NCBI GenBank assembly: GCA_038373885.1
Contig: JAWZYV010017494.1
Location: forward strand, 806,001 to 870,000
Direction: 5' to 3'
Origin: Cheiracanthium punctorium
Taxonomy: Eukaryota; Arthropoda; Arachnida; Araneae; Cheiracanthiidae
Length of the DNA stretch: 64,000 nucleotides
In this document: positions 1 through 13,271 of the stretch, piece by piece
Position numbering within the stretch: the first letter of the stretch is position 1
How the letters are laid out: each line of letters opens with the position of its first letter
The notes under the pieces: model-generated
Database searches by the model: none
Seen by the model: only the letters and a program-made list of their open reading frames with translations
Told to the model about the DNA's origin: nothing
Program-made: the position numbers and the translations under genes

Positions 1-1374
1 AAATTCATAATTTGGATTTGAATTCTGATGAGGCTCATCAAAAATTCAGACAATTTGTACTTTTATAGAAAGTTTGAAAATGCAAATATGACAATGATTT
101 GGCTTTCAATATAGATGGTTTCAAATATAGGTGGCATTCCTTATCTTCATTTGAAGCAACACTCACTGACCCGAAAAAAAATAATATCTATTATCTCGCT
201 TCCCCTACTCCTACACACAAAAAAAAAAGTTTTAAATCTGTGAAATAAGTAAGAAAATTAATTGAAAAAAAAAATGTCATTTTTCACTTGGCGTTGCACA
301 AATGAATGGATTAGAAAACGCAACGTTTTAATGGAAATTTCAAGGAAACGAAAGAATAACATCATATGCATCAATCTACAGGAATCTACAGGAATCTGCA
401 TCAGTATATTCCCGTAAAAAAGATCCACTTATTATTTATGGTCCACGTAGTGGAATGCGCATACTACGAAGCGTGCAGTGAATATCTTTTTTAATAGTGA
501 ATTTATGTGATATCCGCTCAAAAAGTTAAAAATATGTGAGCTACCACTACCATTAAGATAATTATATACATTAATATTTTAAAACGGGCCAAGCTTATTT
601 GAGCAGTTTGAAGGTATAGATTCGGATGTTTCTTCAAAATTTCCATTTTCTATTTTGTAACTTTAAAGCTTTTATAAATAAAAGCGGAGAAAATGAAACA
701 TCATACCAAAACTTCATTTGTCAATAAACATTAATCGATTTGTATATAGCTGGAACGTTGAACAAATATATTTCCATTTAACTTTCACTTTTATCTAAGA
801 ATTTGAGAGAATTAAAACTTAATTCCCCAGCGGTAGTTTAAAATATTCTTTTAAGTTTTAAATAATATTTTGCCAGTCACATAAATATGTTCTTCAATTC
901 TTTAAAATATATGAAAGAAGAGCAAAACATTAAATTAATAAATAGAATAAAATGAAATTAAAAAATATATTTAATTAGCCAAAATGTCTTATAGTCATCT
1001 GCTTCTATTACAGACTGTTGCAAAAAAGGGGCGAAAAATAAATAAAAAGATATAGAAAATAAACCTGGGCTCAAGTGGGAGATAACGCTCGTCAAGATTG
1101 ATTTTTATGCTGCATCGTCTCTGGGTATAAAGTAAGCCCTGATAAAACTGATACTTGTTACAGAAGAAATGCAATGGCGATCATTCCATCAGCAGGGAAT
1201 ACTCCTTTGCTTATATCAATGAATGTTAAGATAAGGGACGGAATTTCTAACTAATCGAGCAGAGGTTTTAATAAAAGGCATATGAGACAATCATGTCTTA
1301 AACAACCAATACAGGAACAAATAAAGTAGGGTTTTTTCAATGGATTGTAGAGTTCTTGAAAGTAACTTGAAATT
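1..1374. other. AT-rich non-coding flank
   Basis: No supportable gene. The sequence is strongly AT-rich with many A and T runs, and no frame has coding-like composition or a recognisable domain. A short direct duplication of about 11 bases (aggaatctac type) lies near 380-400. It may be intergenic or intronic. Confidence 0.6.
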
Positions 1375-1524
1375 TCTATATAAGTAAAAATATACTTTTG
1401 TCTGTAAATTACTTGGAATTTAAAAAAAAAATGTGATTTCTATCCGCTTCAAACACATAAGATCTCAGTACAATTTCTTTTTGTCCGTGTCTCAATTTTT
1501 GTTCGCGCAGTACGTAAAAAATGA

Positions 1525-1755
1525 CCCATTAAGCGCCAAAGCGTTACGGGAACATCTATTATATATTTTTTTTTTCTTAAAATATTTTAACGCAATTTAC
1601 AAAATACACATTTTATATAAACATTTACACTATAGGGTGTTATATAGTGTAAATGTTTATATAAAATGTGTATTTCGTAAATTGCGTTAAAATATTTTAA
1701 GAAAATAAAATATATAATAGATGTTCCCGTAACGGGAGCTTTGGCGCTTAATGGG
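1525..1755. mobile_element. Foldback MITE, piggyBac-like ends
   Basis: A near-perfect inverted repeat fills the element: left arm 1525-1634, loop of about 8 bases, right arm 1643-1755. The ends read CCCATTAAGCGCC inward, and the right arm carries a few extra bases (gggagc) that the left lacks. CCC-initiated ends are typical of piggyBac-superfamily MITEs, which use TTAA targets. The flanks here are atga and ttag, so a TTAA duplication is at best decayed and the family call is an inference. It interrupts the Helitron minisatellite motif (acgtaaaaa before, gaaatgaaat after), so it inserted after the Helitron. Confidence 0.65.
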
Positions 1756-2237
1756 TTAGGAAATGAAATAAAATTTGATTACATAGCAGGTGCATGCAAC
1801 TTAAATTATAGACTCGATTTTTAAAAAATTTAGATTAGATTTTGAAATTTTCCAAATATTGCTTCAAAATGCGTAAACTTTTATAGCTACATCTCGTAAT
1901 AACGACTTAAGCGGATAAAATTAAATTTAGTGATATGATAGGAGGTCATGCAGCTTAAAATATAGCCACCGAATTTATTTATTTATTGTTTATTTACTTA
2001 TTTATTTATTTTTTGGAATAGATTGTGCAAAACTTTATTTAAAATGTATAAAGATTTGTTTGTCCATGACGTAAAAACGGCTGGAACTAATATAATAAAA
2101 TTTAGCATCATCATAATTGATCACTTAAATTATAAGCGTCAAAGTACTTTACAATTTTAATAGGCTTATTAACTTCCACAAGTCTCACTAAGCATTTTTC
2201 ATATTTATTTGCTGTTTTAGAATTTGTGAAAATTGTG

Positions 2238-2240
<3 letters not shown>

Positions 2241-2280
<40 letters not shown>
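2241..2280. repeat. (T)40 homopolymer
   Basis: An uninterrupted run of 40 T inside the decayed Helitron. Its length is likely unstable, and sequencing error in length is possible. Confidence 0.95.
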
Positions 2281-2281
<1 letters not shown>

Positions 2282-2606
2282 AGGCATGATATTAAAATAT
2301 TAACAGTGAATGAACAAAACTAATTTACAGCCGATTAACGACCTTTTCACTCATTCTAGCGCTAAAGTTCTACCACTAAAAGATCAATCCACTAAAATAA
2401 AATTTGAGTTTTGAAAATAAAATGTTTTCTCGATTGACAATTACACTCAGGACTTAGTTACAGTCTTTCCTGTAATCTTTTAATAACACACATATAAGCT
2501 TGCTTCTATAGTTTTGCCAATGTGCTAATTCCATTTTCTGTACTCCAAAAATGCTGATGAAAATTCAGGCTTTTGGAAACCTGCATTTCATATGAACCCA
2601 GCTTGT

Positions 2607-4004
2607 AAAATAAAGTGATTATAAATCTCGAATTAAACAATCAGTTTGTATTTTTACATATTTAATGCCTATATTTTTAAAGCTGTCATACTTTAGCAAA
2701 ATATTCCTATATGGATAATAGCCCAGCTAACTATCAAGAGTTAGGTTTAGTGCTTTAAGCACTAAAATAAATTTACAAAAATATGAATTGTAAAGAAAAT
2801 CATTGATTTTTTTTTCAAATGTTTACATAACTTGTTTGTCTATAAAATTATTGAACCACAAAATCAGTGGTAGTTTTTGACCACTCAAAAACAGATTCCG
2901 AGATCGTTACAGTAATAAATCTTTTAATGAGTTAAAAAAATGTAGGAATTTATTTTCAATTCAATCTATTTTTAAAAAAGAAGTATCCATAGTTTGTTCT
3001 TTGTTGTAACACTTGTTTATTGTTTTGTTTTAGATTATGTATTTAGAGGTTTTTATAACCCGTTAAAATTTATCTCCAGAGAAAAAGAAAAACTTTCATC
3101 ATCAAGATAATACTTGCTCGAAATACGTATTCAGATAACGTACCACGAATTTAAATTAAGGTAACTTATTTTAAACTGTATTTATCATATGAGTATCGAA
3201 GAAGCAAACTGATTTGACTTTATATCATTTGAAATAATATGAAAGTGTGATATGTCAAATGATAACGGCTAGAAAAAGGGAGTGACGAACGTTATGCTAA
3301 AGATATATTATGTATTTTCACATTTGTTTCCTTCCTTTTGCTCAACGGATTATAGTGAAACATGACATCAGGTTTGAAGGTTAAATGATAAAAAAATGCG
3401 TCATCCTGGCGGTTCGATGCAGAAAATTGCGTTACATTTTGCTTTTGTCTAGAGATACGCATTTTAATGAACTTAAGTTCACTGCGTGCAAAAGCATAAC
3501 AAACATATTTTGAATAATACATTATCCCTGCTTGTTCAGAAAGTACCAGTCGGGGAAATACAATACTGTTCTATAATAGGGAACTGCTAGTACTATTTTA
3601 TAATTTTGATTCTATATTGTATTTAATAATATATGGCGCTGAGAGACAGTTAATCAGAAGCTTGTTGCAAGAAATATAAGATCGGTTGGTTGCTCTGATT
3701 CCTTGGTGTGATGCTCACAAAAATTGTGGAATTTGTTAATAGTTTTAACATTTGTTTTTAAAAGGTATACCTTTTATCACCCTTAAAATTTGTTTAATAT
3801 TATTTTTAAGATCTGTTGTATAAATTTTAATTTTGAACTCTATAAATGTGAATTAAGCATTTAAGGTCACATAAAAAATATTTTTAAGAAGTAAAAATAT
3901 AGCTAAACGATATGTTATAATAGAAATAAAAAATAGTAATGCACGCAATTAATAAAATCATTCTCTATGAATCATGAAATAATATAGTCCAATCTTTAGA
4001 TTAA
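2607..4004. other. AT-rich non-coding stretch
   Basis: No supported gene or RNA. Short open frames here have no coding-like composition. A local direct repeat of the 'gcactaaaa / agtgctttaag' type occurs near 2750. Confidence 0.55.
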
Positions 4005-4006
4005 TC

Positions 4007-4193
4007 ATTCTTTTATGGACGAAATATCTCTACATGAATGTAGAGATATTTTGCCCCTAAAAGAATGTAACTTATTTAATAATAAGTTACATTCTTTTAT
4101 TAACAAATTATTTAATAATAAAAATCATTGAGAATGGACAAAATGAATGTAACTTTTAATAATAAGTTGCATTCATTTGGTCCATAAAAGAAT
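4007..4193. repeat. Cluster of nested hairpins with outer inverted repeat
   Basis: An outer inverted repeat of 14 bases (4007-4020 against 4180-4193, attcttttatggac) encloses three hairpins. The first is 4022-4035/4038-4051 around a 2-base loop. The second is 4059-4074/4083-4098. The third is imperfect, about 4141-4178. Hairpins two and three share the motif gaatgtaact, and a further copy of the motif lies just outside the right end. This looks like a small foldback or self-inserted MITE. No coding content. Confidence 0.6.
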
Positions 4194-4205
4194 GTAACTT
4201 ATTTA

Positions 4206-7200
4206 GTATCAGCAAGAGAGGATGAAGTAGTAATAGTACTGTGACCTGAAAATATCCATTGCATCATAGTATTAAAATTCCATGACGGATTTTAAAATTT
4301 ATTTATTTAATGTAACCGACTTAGTAATATGAAAGATTGGCAATTGATTGCGACTTTGACGTGAAGTTAAAAACTTGAAAAAGTATTTATTTACGGATTT
4401 TAAAATAATTATTGTTTTTCTTATAAAAAGACATCAACTGCATATTTTGGGAGAATTATTGCTATAGACTAAAGTTTATATTCTTGCTTTAAATGTATTC
4501 CAGTCTCAGCTACAGAGGAGTTTAGTCAAGAAAAAATGTTAAAAACATTTTTTTAAATATTTATATTTTGAAATATTGCTTTCAATGAATAATGTAAAAA
4601 TAAAACCAGCTTGTGTTTAAAAAATGATAAAGAATTTTAACACAAACAGTTTTACATAAAGGGAAACTGTACGTCTACTATCCAGCTTCAATCTGATTTC
4701 GACTTTCTTTACCACTGACATTTTAAAGGGAAACTTAAGTTCAGATTTAAAAAGCATAAATGCACTCCCAAATATCTGCACATTATCACTGAAACTAGAT
4801 AAATTATGTACGGTTCTCATTAGAAGTTATTGTATATTATTAACTTTCTATGTAAAATTGAAACCATTTTCATGTAAAACGAACACAATAAAACGTGAAA
4901 ACTGAATTCCAACAAATAATTTAGTTTCACAAAGCTAAAAGCCTCAATATTTTATACTTGAAAGCCTATATCAGAAAGAAATCTACTGACGTCGATAAGT
5001 ACTTCTTATAAGCTTATTAGTCAAGCTTAATTATTAGTTAAATTTTCCTCTTTTGTTTAGAAAACTTATGTTTATGTAATAATTATATCTAACACATACA
5101 TACTAGATCATTTTTGGTGTTTTAATTTTATAAAAATTGCCTTCTGATTAAATGATTTTGGTTGATGGGTGCGCTGAATGGAATATTAAGATGATACCCA
5201 CCTAAATTTTGTAAATAAATTTGGTTTTCATAAGGATGTTTGTATCATTCTTTGCGTCTCCACATTCATTTCACACCGATAACAAATGCATTACAGAAAA
5301 GAAAAATGTACTTAATCCTGAAGACGTATACAGCAAACGTTAAAAAAGAGAAAAATATGAAAAAGGAAATTCCTTTTAATATCTTTAAAAGGCTCACTCT
5401 CAAGTTTTAGCGAAATAAATTTGCACGATGGATAGTGAGCTATTTCCAAAATGTGATATACAGCACTTGCGCATTCAAACTTTTGTACTTATATTTGTGC
5501 ATTTTTTCAAATTAAAAAGTATAAAAATGCTCAATATTATACAATAGAGAGAGAAAGTTAATCCCAACATCTAGTGATAAACAGAATACCTGTTGGTTAC
5601 TCAGATACTTCAGCGTGATACTCAGTAAACAAAAATTATACCACATTTAATCTTGGAACATAGTAATAGTTTGTAAACTTAACATTATTAACAATTTACC
5701 ATTTATAACACTTAATATTCGTTTATTATTAATTTAAAAATTTGTTGCATAAATTTGAATTTTTAACTCTTCATAAATTGGGATTGAACACTTCGGATAA
5801 CATAAAAATAATATTTCTAAAAGGGTAAAATTATGCGTAAACGACCTGTTACAATACAATTAAAAGATCCACGGATGAATACTTAGCATAAAAATAAGCT
5901 AGAATATTAAACAAATTTTTCATTGAAAAGTATTTAATTAATACGAATTTTAATTAAAAATATGAATTTAATTCTACAACTGAAACAGTTAATATTAAGA
6001 AAAAGGTCCCAGCAAGTGCTCAAAGTATTTGTAAAGGAAAGACATTTTCATTGAGATACTTTTCAAAAGTTAAAATTCACTTTTATCATAAAAGAAAAGT
6101 AAAGCATATCAAATAATACAGAAACCGGGGAAGCTTTAAAACATTAAAAAAAAAATCAATACAAAGGTAGATTCACTTGTTCAGACATTAAATTAAGTTA
6201 TGAAATTTCAATTATACGGACGCATTTTTTAATTACAGAAACAATAAAACCTTCGTAACTTCAAGTTTGATATTTATTTAATTATTTGGGTGAATAATTA
6301 GATACGACTCAATTTATTAATCGGAGAACAAAGGATATTCTTCTTTTTTTTTTCATTGCTTGTCATAATTTTTACATTACGTGAAAACGAGTCCGAAAAT
6401 GCCATTTGGTAATTTGTTAATGTGTTTGGAATTTTTAATCTAAAATCTTTATTGGAAAACTTCAAAAGATTCTAAAAATTGACTTTAAAGCGCATTTTAG
6501 TATTTTACGAAATATGTGCTATTATTTTTTTAATTGTTTTCATACAACAATTGTTTTCATCAATTGTGTAAGATTTTATTTTCCTACTTAGGAAATTTAA
6601 GAGCAGTTAACTTAATTTGACTGATAGTTTCAGTATAAAAAATCTTAACAAGTACATAAAATATAATAATTATTATGAGACTTTTATTGCAAATGAATAA
6701 ATGCATTAATATTATTATTAATTTCAATTATCTATCAAGATAACCAGTTAAAAGTACAGTCATTCGATAAATCACATTCACAAAAGTCATCTAAAGCATT
6801 TATACTTCAGTTACACGAATAAAAATTGAAAAACTGAAAAAACGAACAGAAAAGAAAAAATAATAGATCTGTAATTTCATGTAATCTATTTATTAATGAA
6901 CTTTACATGCATATTAGTATAGAATAAATCATTTAAAATATTCCACATGCTTTAGGAGCAAATAATGTAATGGAAATAAAAGAAATGGAAAAAAATAATA
7001 TAATATTTCTTTTTTAAAAATGTATTCATTAACATACGTTCGGTAATATCATAAAAATAACTGATTTTAAAGCTTTCTTATTCAAGGACTTAAAATAGTG
7101 TTTACAAGCGTTAGCTTACTAGAAATTATAGTTCAAAGCAGCATTACTTTACGCATTTATCATTTTAGTAAGTAATATGAAATTTCCCTGAGTAATTGAA

Positions 7201-10200
7201 CATTTATTGGCACTTAAAAAATTAAGCCTCAGATGTGCTCTAAGCTCAGTCTAAAGTATAACTTAAACACGCCAACCTTTAAACATGTTTTATATTTGCT
7301 TTTAGATTCTTTTGCAAAAGCTTCAGTAATTGAAACTAGAGCTTTCTAATTATCTACTAGTAGGAAATAAAATATTTTACTTCTAAAATATATATTTTGC
7401 ATTAATGGTTCATGCAGAGAAAGTTCTTAAGCGTTCGTGATCTTTAGAAAGCTTGAAATGTGTACTCTTAGATAATTTTGAGAAATGAAAAAGAAGAATA
7501 AAAACAAATTTATAAAAAAAGAAAATTGTTGTATCTTTATATTTAATATACCTTTTCAGTGTTCAATTTTAAATTAATAAATATTAGTATTTTAGAAATA
7601 TATATATTATATCTAAATTTTCTGAGAAGTAATGTATTGCAATGTTGCAATATTCAAAATATTTAACACTGTATGTATGGTAACTATTTTAAGTTACATT
7701 AAAAATGAAGTGTACTACAATATAATGATTAAAGTAACGTGCAGATAAATTTAAAACATGTTGAATTAAAATTAGTATGACATAAAAAAATTACTTTACC
7801 TATAATAAATAGTTTTTATTAACTTTTTTTAGTAATCAGAAAACATGGAATCCACATAGTAAAAGAGGCGTAATTAATAAAATTGAATAATCTTTAGAAT
7901 GATATTTTAATTAATTATAAATTTTAATTGAAATTTCGTTTCCATCTACTAAATAAAATAATAAATATGTAAAACAAAGTTTGGAACAGAAAATTAACTA
8001 AGTTAAATTGGTATTGAATAAAAACATTAATTATAACCTCCACAGCATTTGTTTCAATTTTATTTTCCCCAAAAGCTAGATTGTATCAAGATATACATTA
8101 ATTTTCAATAATTAAGATACACAGAAAATGTCATTACAGCTTTATAAATTAGGAATTTCAAAACAAAGCTTAAAAATAGAGGAATCAGCATTAAAATTAT
8201 ATATCTCGCTGCAACTTTAGGCTATTTTTGCTCTCCTGAAAGTGGAGGATGCTTATGTAACGAAATTAAATAGTACTTAAGCTAATGAGTCTCATTTAAA
8301 AAAAAATATAATGTAAAGTTTAATGAAATAATTTTGCATTAATAAGCATGTTCGAAGTTAAAAGTTTTTGAGAATGCAGCGTAAAGTTTCTCAAGCATGT
8401 TATCTTAATAGTAATTTATAATTAAAAAAATTCATGGTGTATCTTGGTGGTTCAATATGTATTTTCCTTAACGTAAAATAGCGACAATTTTATTTGAAAA
8501 ATGATATTTAAAGTGATTTATGATTACTTGTCTTTTAAAGGACTTATGCCATGGGTCATGCGCATACTAACAATAAGTTTCTTCTACATTTCGTTTTATG
8601 CTGAAGATAAGAAATGGAATTATATGACCACGATGACATTTTTTTCGTACATTTTACGGTAGTTTACATAAACTAGAAAGTGTTATTTTGTAACACAGTG
8701 AAAGGTTCAAATATATTGTGTTTTATAACTGAGTGTAACCGTTTTTAATATTACAGTATGACAGAATAACAATATTAATTTTTATTCACTGCGAATAAAA
8801 ACATAAAATTTTGTAACTGCAACAAATTTTCCTTTTACATACTGAGGACAATAAAGGTTCATTAACTATACAACAATGCTAATGTCCAATTAACTGACGA
8901 ATTTAGACCCATGTTTGCTGTCTATGTTCCGATGGAATTCTGAATTTAACAAACAAATCTGAATTCAACAAACAAATCTGAAACAAATGAAATATATCCT
9001 TTAGCCTTATTAAGGAGTTACATTTTCTTTTTATTGTACACCCAAAATTTAAATTTAAATATTTTGGTAAACCAAAGAGATTTCTTTAAAAAAATTTAAA
9101 TGCTGCTTCTCTGTAAAAAAAATGATCTATTCCTGACATGCTTGGCCAGGTTTGCAAAAAACACTTTTCACTGTATTCTTGTGTATCCACAAAAAAAAAC
9201 CTATCATTACCCAAATTTTTCAATTAATTAAAAAGCCAATATCTCAAGTGCGATTTCGAAAAGTTTTCAGGTAAAGAACAAAGGCATAAATAACACATTT
9301 AAAAAAATAAATGAATAACGGAGAAACAGACCGATAATGATATTTTTGAATTGCCATATCATACAGTGAAACATGTATAAACAAGTTCAAACACAAAAGA
9401 AAGATGAAGAAGAGTGAGGAAAAAAACTTAAGGTCAGTTTGGGTTAAATGGAAACGGCAGACATCCCCACCCCACATTATTACTGAAGGAACTACTTTTT
9501 TTGTGTGTGAATCTTAAGAAATTGAGATTCATAAACAATTGACGGGTTTCTTACGTTTTCTGAACAGCTGATAGTCAAATGATCATCATTTGATATTGTG
9601 ATTGTGAAAAATGTTGTTTTTCAAATTTGTTGGTTTGTGAATTCCTTTCTGTAGTCCAGCTACAAGAGCGAAAGAAGTGGATTGAGCTACTTATATTGTT
9701 CATTTAGAAAGATAAATACTGGGTGTGACTATAATTTTTTTTAAAAAGCTAGTGCGGCTGGGCAAAATGATGTTTACATTTATCCATATACAATATTTTT
9801 GCTTTGAGTAAATGGAAACAAATATATTTTTATTAATTTCTTATGACTTTTTAGCCAATAAACGTGATTTCTGCCGTAGGAACCCGTGTTTATGTAAATT
9901 CAGATAATGATTTCTTTCATTTTTCAAGATTCCTCGCACTTTAAAACAAAAATCACTCCGCACTTTTCTTTAGAGGCCTTACAAGAAGTTTCTTTGGTTG
10001 TACCTATAAGGTTATAAAATATTACGAGGGGTTTTACTTCAAGAGGTGTGTTCCTAGATGAAACTAAAATGCTTGCAAACTTGCTTGACCTTCAGGGTCG
10101 CTTGAGTCTACTTATTCATTTATTACCATTACATACTACTTTATGTTTTTTGAAACGTTTTTTTTTTTAAATAGAATGTATCAAACATCATAGGGTAAAT

Positions 10201-10560
10201 GTAAACATATGCTGCGAAAATACAGTATCTTGCTATAATGGATACGGACCGAAGATGAAATTTTTCATCTTTAAAATTTCGTTAACATGAAGTCTATTAT
10301 AATCGAATTTGTTCAATATGGTATTCTTCTAGAAGAAATATTCGTAAAAGCGTAAGTTTAGTTTTTACTAAATGTATAAAGTTCTTAACCGACGGTTTTA
10401 TCCTATGCCAACCCCACGAGAAAACAGCTGTTTCCTTTCCCCAATAGACTATTTGGTAAATAGAAATAGGCTCTCATTTATTCGCAAATGAAGTTGTATC
10501 CACCATATAAATTGTTGTATCCACCTACGAGTATTTATAAGAAGTCTGATTGACAAGGAA
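4206..10560. other. AT-rich gene-free stretch
   Basis: About 6.3 kb of very AT-rich sequence. I found no frame with convincing codon composition, no tRNA-like A/B boxes and no long terminal repeat. A short tandem pair (aacaaacaaatctgaa type) is near 8950. The small frames on the minus strand (for example 9244-9477) are hydrophobic low-complexity translations of AT-rich DNA and are not called. Confidence 0.55.
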
Positions 10561-10566
10561 ATGTAA

Positions 10567-10821
10567 ATTATCCCTCTAAATAAATCCAAGAACTGGAGGT
10601 CAATTCGAACTTTAAACATCGAAAGTTTTGTTTCTGTTCGCCTCAACCGACTCAGAACAGAGATTTACGACCACTATTTCCAAGGAGAGAGAATGAATGA
10701 AATGGAAGTACCACCGTTCCCAAGTCGCTTCAAGTGGTGGGTAATGATGAATGCCTCCCAAGAAGTCAAGATGGGAGAAAGACTGAGGTTTGCACGAGAT
10801 CTTAGCTTTGGGAAACTATAA
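10567..10821 (+). pseudogene. Unidentified 84-codon open frame
   Basis: The frame is open from a TAA ending at 10566 to a TAA at 10819-10821, with the first ATG at 10693 (42 residues from there). The translation has a balanced composition, including the segments PLNKSKNWRSIRTL and PPFPSRFKWWVMMNA, unlike the Leu/Phe/Lys-rich translations of surrounding DNA. Downstream sequence to about 11340 is also somewhat GC-richer and could be a decayed continuation with stops. No domain is recognised. It could be an exon, a transposon or gene relic, or chance. Confidence 0.25.
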
Positions 10822-11357
10822 ACGATGATTAGAGTTCCAAAAGTGAAAATCAATAAATATTTGGAAAGCTTCTGCTTAGAAACATGTCTCATGATTTTTC
10901 TGCCTAAATTTGGAAGCGCTTTTGGTCTGACCGATGAAGCAACAAATTCACAAGGAAGGAAATGAGCACCCCCTACGGTTCTCAGTAGAAATAGTATCTT
11001 TGAGCGACGTTCATTACTAAGTTTAAAGATGACTTTGAAGCCGAAATGTTTGAGAAGTTAAGAAATTTTGTAGCATAAAGGTGTGAAGGAAATTAGGGCA
11101 ATTGATTGATTTAAATAAATAACTGATGTAAAGGAATAGAACTAGATAAATTCAGGAAGAACCTTATAAATAATAGCGGCGCTGAAACCACTACGAAGAG
11201 GCACAGCCATGGATTTCAAGTCATTGAATCTAGTCGCTGATCTGAATTGTATGTCAGAAAAAATTTTGATAGCATGGAACACAAAAGCGACAAAAATCAG
11301 AACTGTTTTTACTGGTAAGGTAGATTAAAGAGAGCATGGATTGATAAATTCAATGTA

Positions 11358-11760
11358 TCAGGTTGTAACGAAAGTTTTCCGCCATATCTGCCTGAAATAC
11401 TAACTTCTAACTCCTTAGATAACTGTTTTTGAACTTTCGGTACCAAACCTGCACAGTGTCACATGATACAACAATAGTACTTAAAGCTGTACTCATAATT
11501 CGTTGATATTATGTAGCTGACTTTTTGCAACACAACTGGAAGTAAATGATGGTTCTAATCCTTTAGAGTGATAGTTCTATTTGCGACACCTTACACTTAA
11601 TGATAACTATATTTTTTACAGATTTCACAACACAGTGTTATAAAGTAAACTTCTTTCTTTCAAATGCCAAAATTCGTTTGACAAAATATGAGCAAATACG
11701 CCAACGAGAACTGTGTGCTGACGAAGTTTGCGGTGGCGGGAAACTTTCGTTACAACCTAA
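11358..11760 (-). mobile_element. 403-bp mariner-derived MITE with TA duplication
   Basis: Terminal inverted repeats read TTAGGTTGTAACGAAAG at the right end (minus strand) and TCAGGTTGTAACGAAAG at the left, with a TA dinucleotide directly outside both (11356-11357 and 11761-11762), the Tc1/mariner hallmark. Read on the minus strand, the interior keeps a broken remnant of the N-terminal helix-turn-helix of a mariner transposase (a KVWYRKF-like motif near 11434-11464) and then jumps to the 3' end. It is therefore an internal-deletion derivative without the catalytic domain. A related copy is at 49554. Confidence 0.75.
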
Positions 11761-11762
11761 TA

Positions 11763-13271
11763 GTTTTAAAATTAGTATTATTTACCTCTATTCATTATCA
11801 TCATTATTATTATTTTAATACATCAATCAACTTAATCCTTAACAACGGTTCAGTATGCATTCAAACATTTTTCTTAATTTTATTAAGATAAAAGTGTCTT
11901 TTCGTTTTAAAGGCTTTATAAATTAGTATATTTAAAACATGTCCACTGCAATGCTTTCGTTTGTTCTTTAAGAAGGTTTGAACTATATATTAGGAAGAAA
12001 ATCATTAACTGTGTAAATGTTTACATTTTTATAATTTAAATTAAAAACATACGTATAATATATAGCGTAGGTCGTACAAAAATAAATAAAACAAATATTA
12101 ATAATAATAATAATAATAAATCTAAAATTTTGTTAGTAAAATTTCTTTTTTTTTCCCTTTTAAAAAGAGAAGGAGGCATTTGTTTCTTTAATGCACATAA
12201 ATAATGAAATACGCTATTTAAAAATGAACAAATCTTCATGTATCTAAAGAATAATTAAATTCCGATACCAAGTATCATCCAGGCAAATATCATTCTTCAT
12301 AAATATGATATTTTTAAAAATATGTTAATTTAAACTATTCGCTAGCTTACAGAAAATATAAAGTCTTAATTACTATAAGTCATGTAATACATGCTGATGA
12401 ATTAGAAATTACTTGTGGATCAGTAAAGAATAAAATCAGAAATTTTCTTCTAAATATAATTAGAAATAACATATTATATTCTGCTTTTTTCAGAAAAAAA
12501 GTTATTTCTACTTTATTTTAGAATAAATAGGCAGTCAAGAAAAGAGACGCAAGTTTTAATTACTTTACGTTAAATGAATTATATTAATGAAGTACTCCGC
12601 TAAGATGGATGAAACAATAAGTAATAATTTATGCTGTCTAGTAAATTAAAAATTTATTTTACAGTTCAGTACTTTTATTTTGATTACTTTATCTGCATCA
12701 TTATGAAGAGCATAGAAATATTGCTGCAATGAAATAATTATTTTATTTCTAATTTTTGTAGTGTTGAAATAAGTATTTGGAAATTTGTTTACGACTGTGA
12801 TAACATTAGGTGTATGTTGAAAATAGTTAAACGACGAATTTAAAGCATTACTTCAAGCTATAGTGCCGAATATAATGGATATTCTTTGACTGTCGACTAA
12901 CTAATGGTGCCTTAGTATTATAACCCCAAAAAAATCAACCAATATTGCATAGTGAAAAAGAAAATGGAAATTATGTCTTAATTTATGTACTATATGCAAC
13001 TTGAATAAAAACACCATAATTTACAACATTTTCAGCTAACATCTAAAAGCTGTATCATAATGAACGGCCATTGTTGATATATGGGAAAATTGAGATAGGC
13101 TCCAAGTATAGAATTTGCTTCGAAAATTAACCAAATAATGAACTCCCTCGTATCGAAGTTTCAACACCAATTAAAGTTTCACAAATGACCCGTAATCTAC
13201 AAAACATAGCACTAAGAGTGAAAAAAAACAAAACAAGAAATCAACGTACCAATTCCTAAATTCATCTATAG
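11763..13271. other. 3' flank of the octopamine receptor
   Basis: AT-rich non-coding DNA lying downstream of the minus-strand receptor. Part of it is probably 3'UTR. A minus-strand AATAAA (plus-strand TTTATT) occurs at 12742-12747, about 525 bases past the stop codon, and another near 12654. Either could be the poly(A) signal, but in DNA this AT-rich the hexamer is expected by chance. An (AAT)n microsatellite lies at about 12098-12118. Confidence 0.4.

Larger units (their letters stand above)
1375..2606 (+). mobile_element. Decayed non-autonomous Helitron copy
   Basis: This is a diverged relative of the better preserved element at 38801-40118. The 5' end begins TCTATATAAG and continues with a TTTTGTCTGT motif and a 'cttggaatt...gatttctatccg' block shared with that element. 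Inside are three recognisable minisatellite unit starts (about 1507, 1890 and 2065) built on a catcacgtaa-type motif followed by aacgact. The 3' end matches the sibling up to 'cttttggaaa', but the terminal hairpin and CTAG end are replaced by agcttgt, so the copy has lost its 3' terminus. It carries a 40-base T run and is interrupted by a foldback MITE (1525-1755). No Rep/helicase coding sequence is visible. Confidence 0.6.

Noticed and set aside
1433..1690. 85-codon frame
   Set aside because: It runs across the Helitron/foldback junction and through a palindrome; not conserved in the sibling Helitron.
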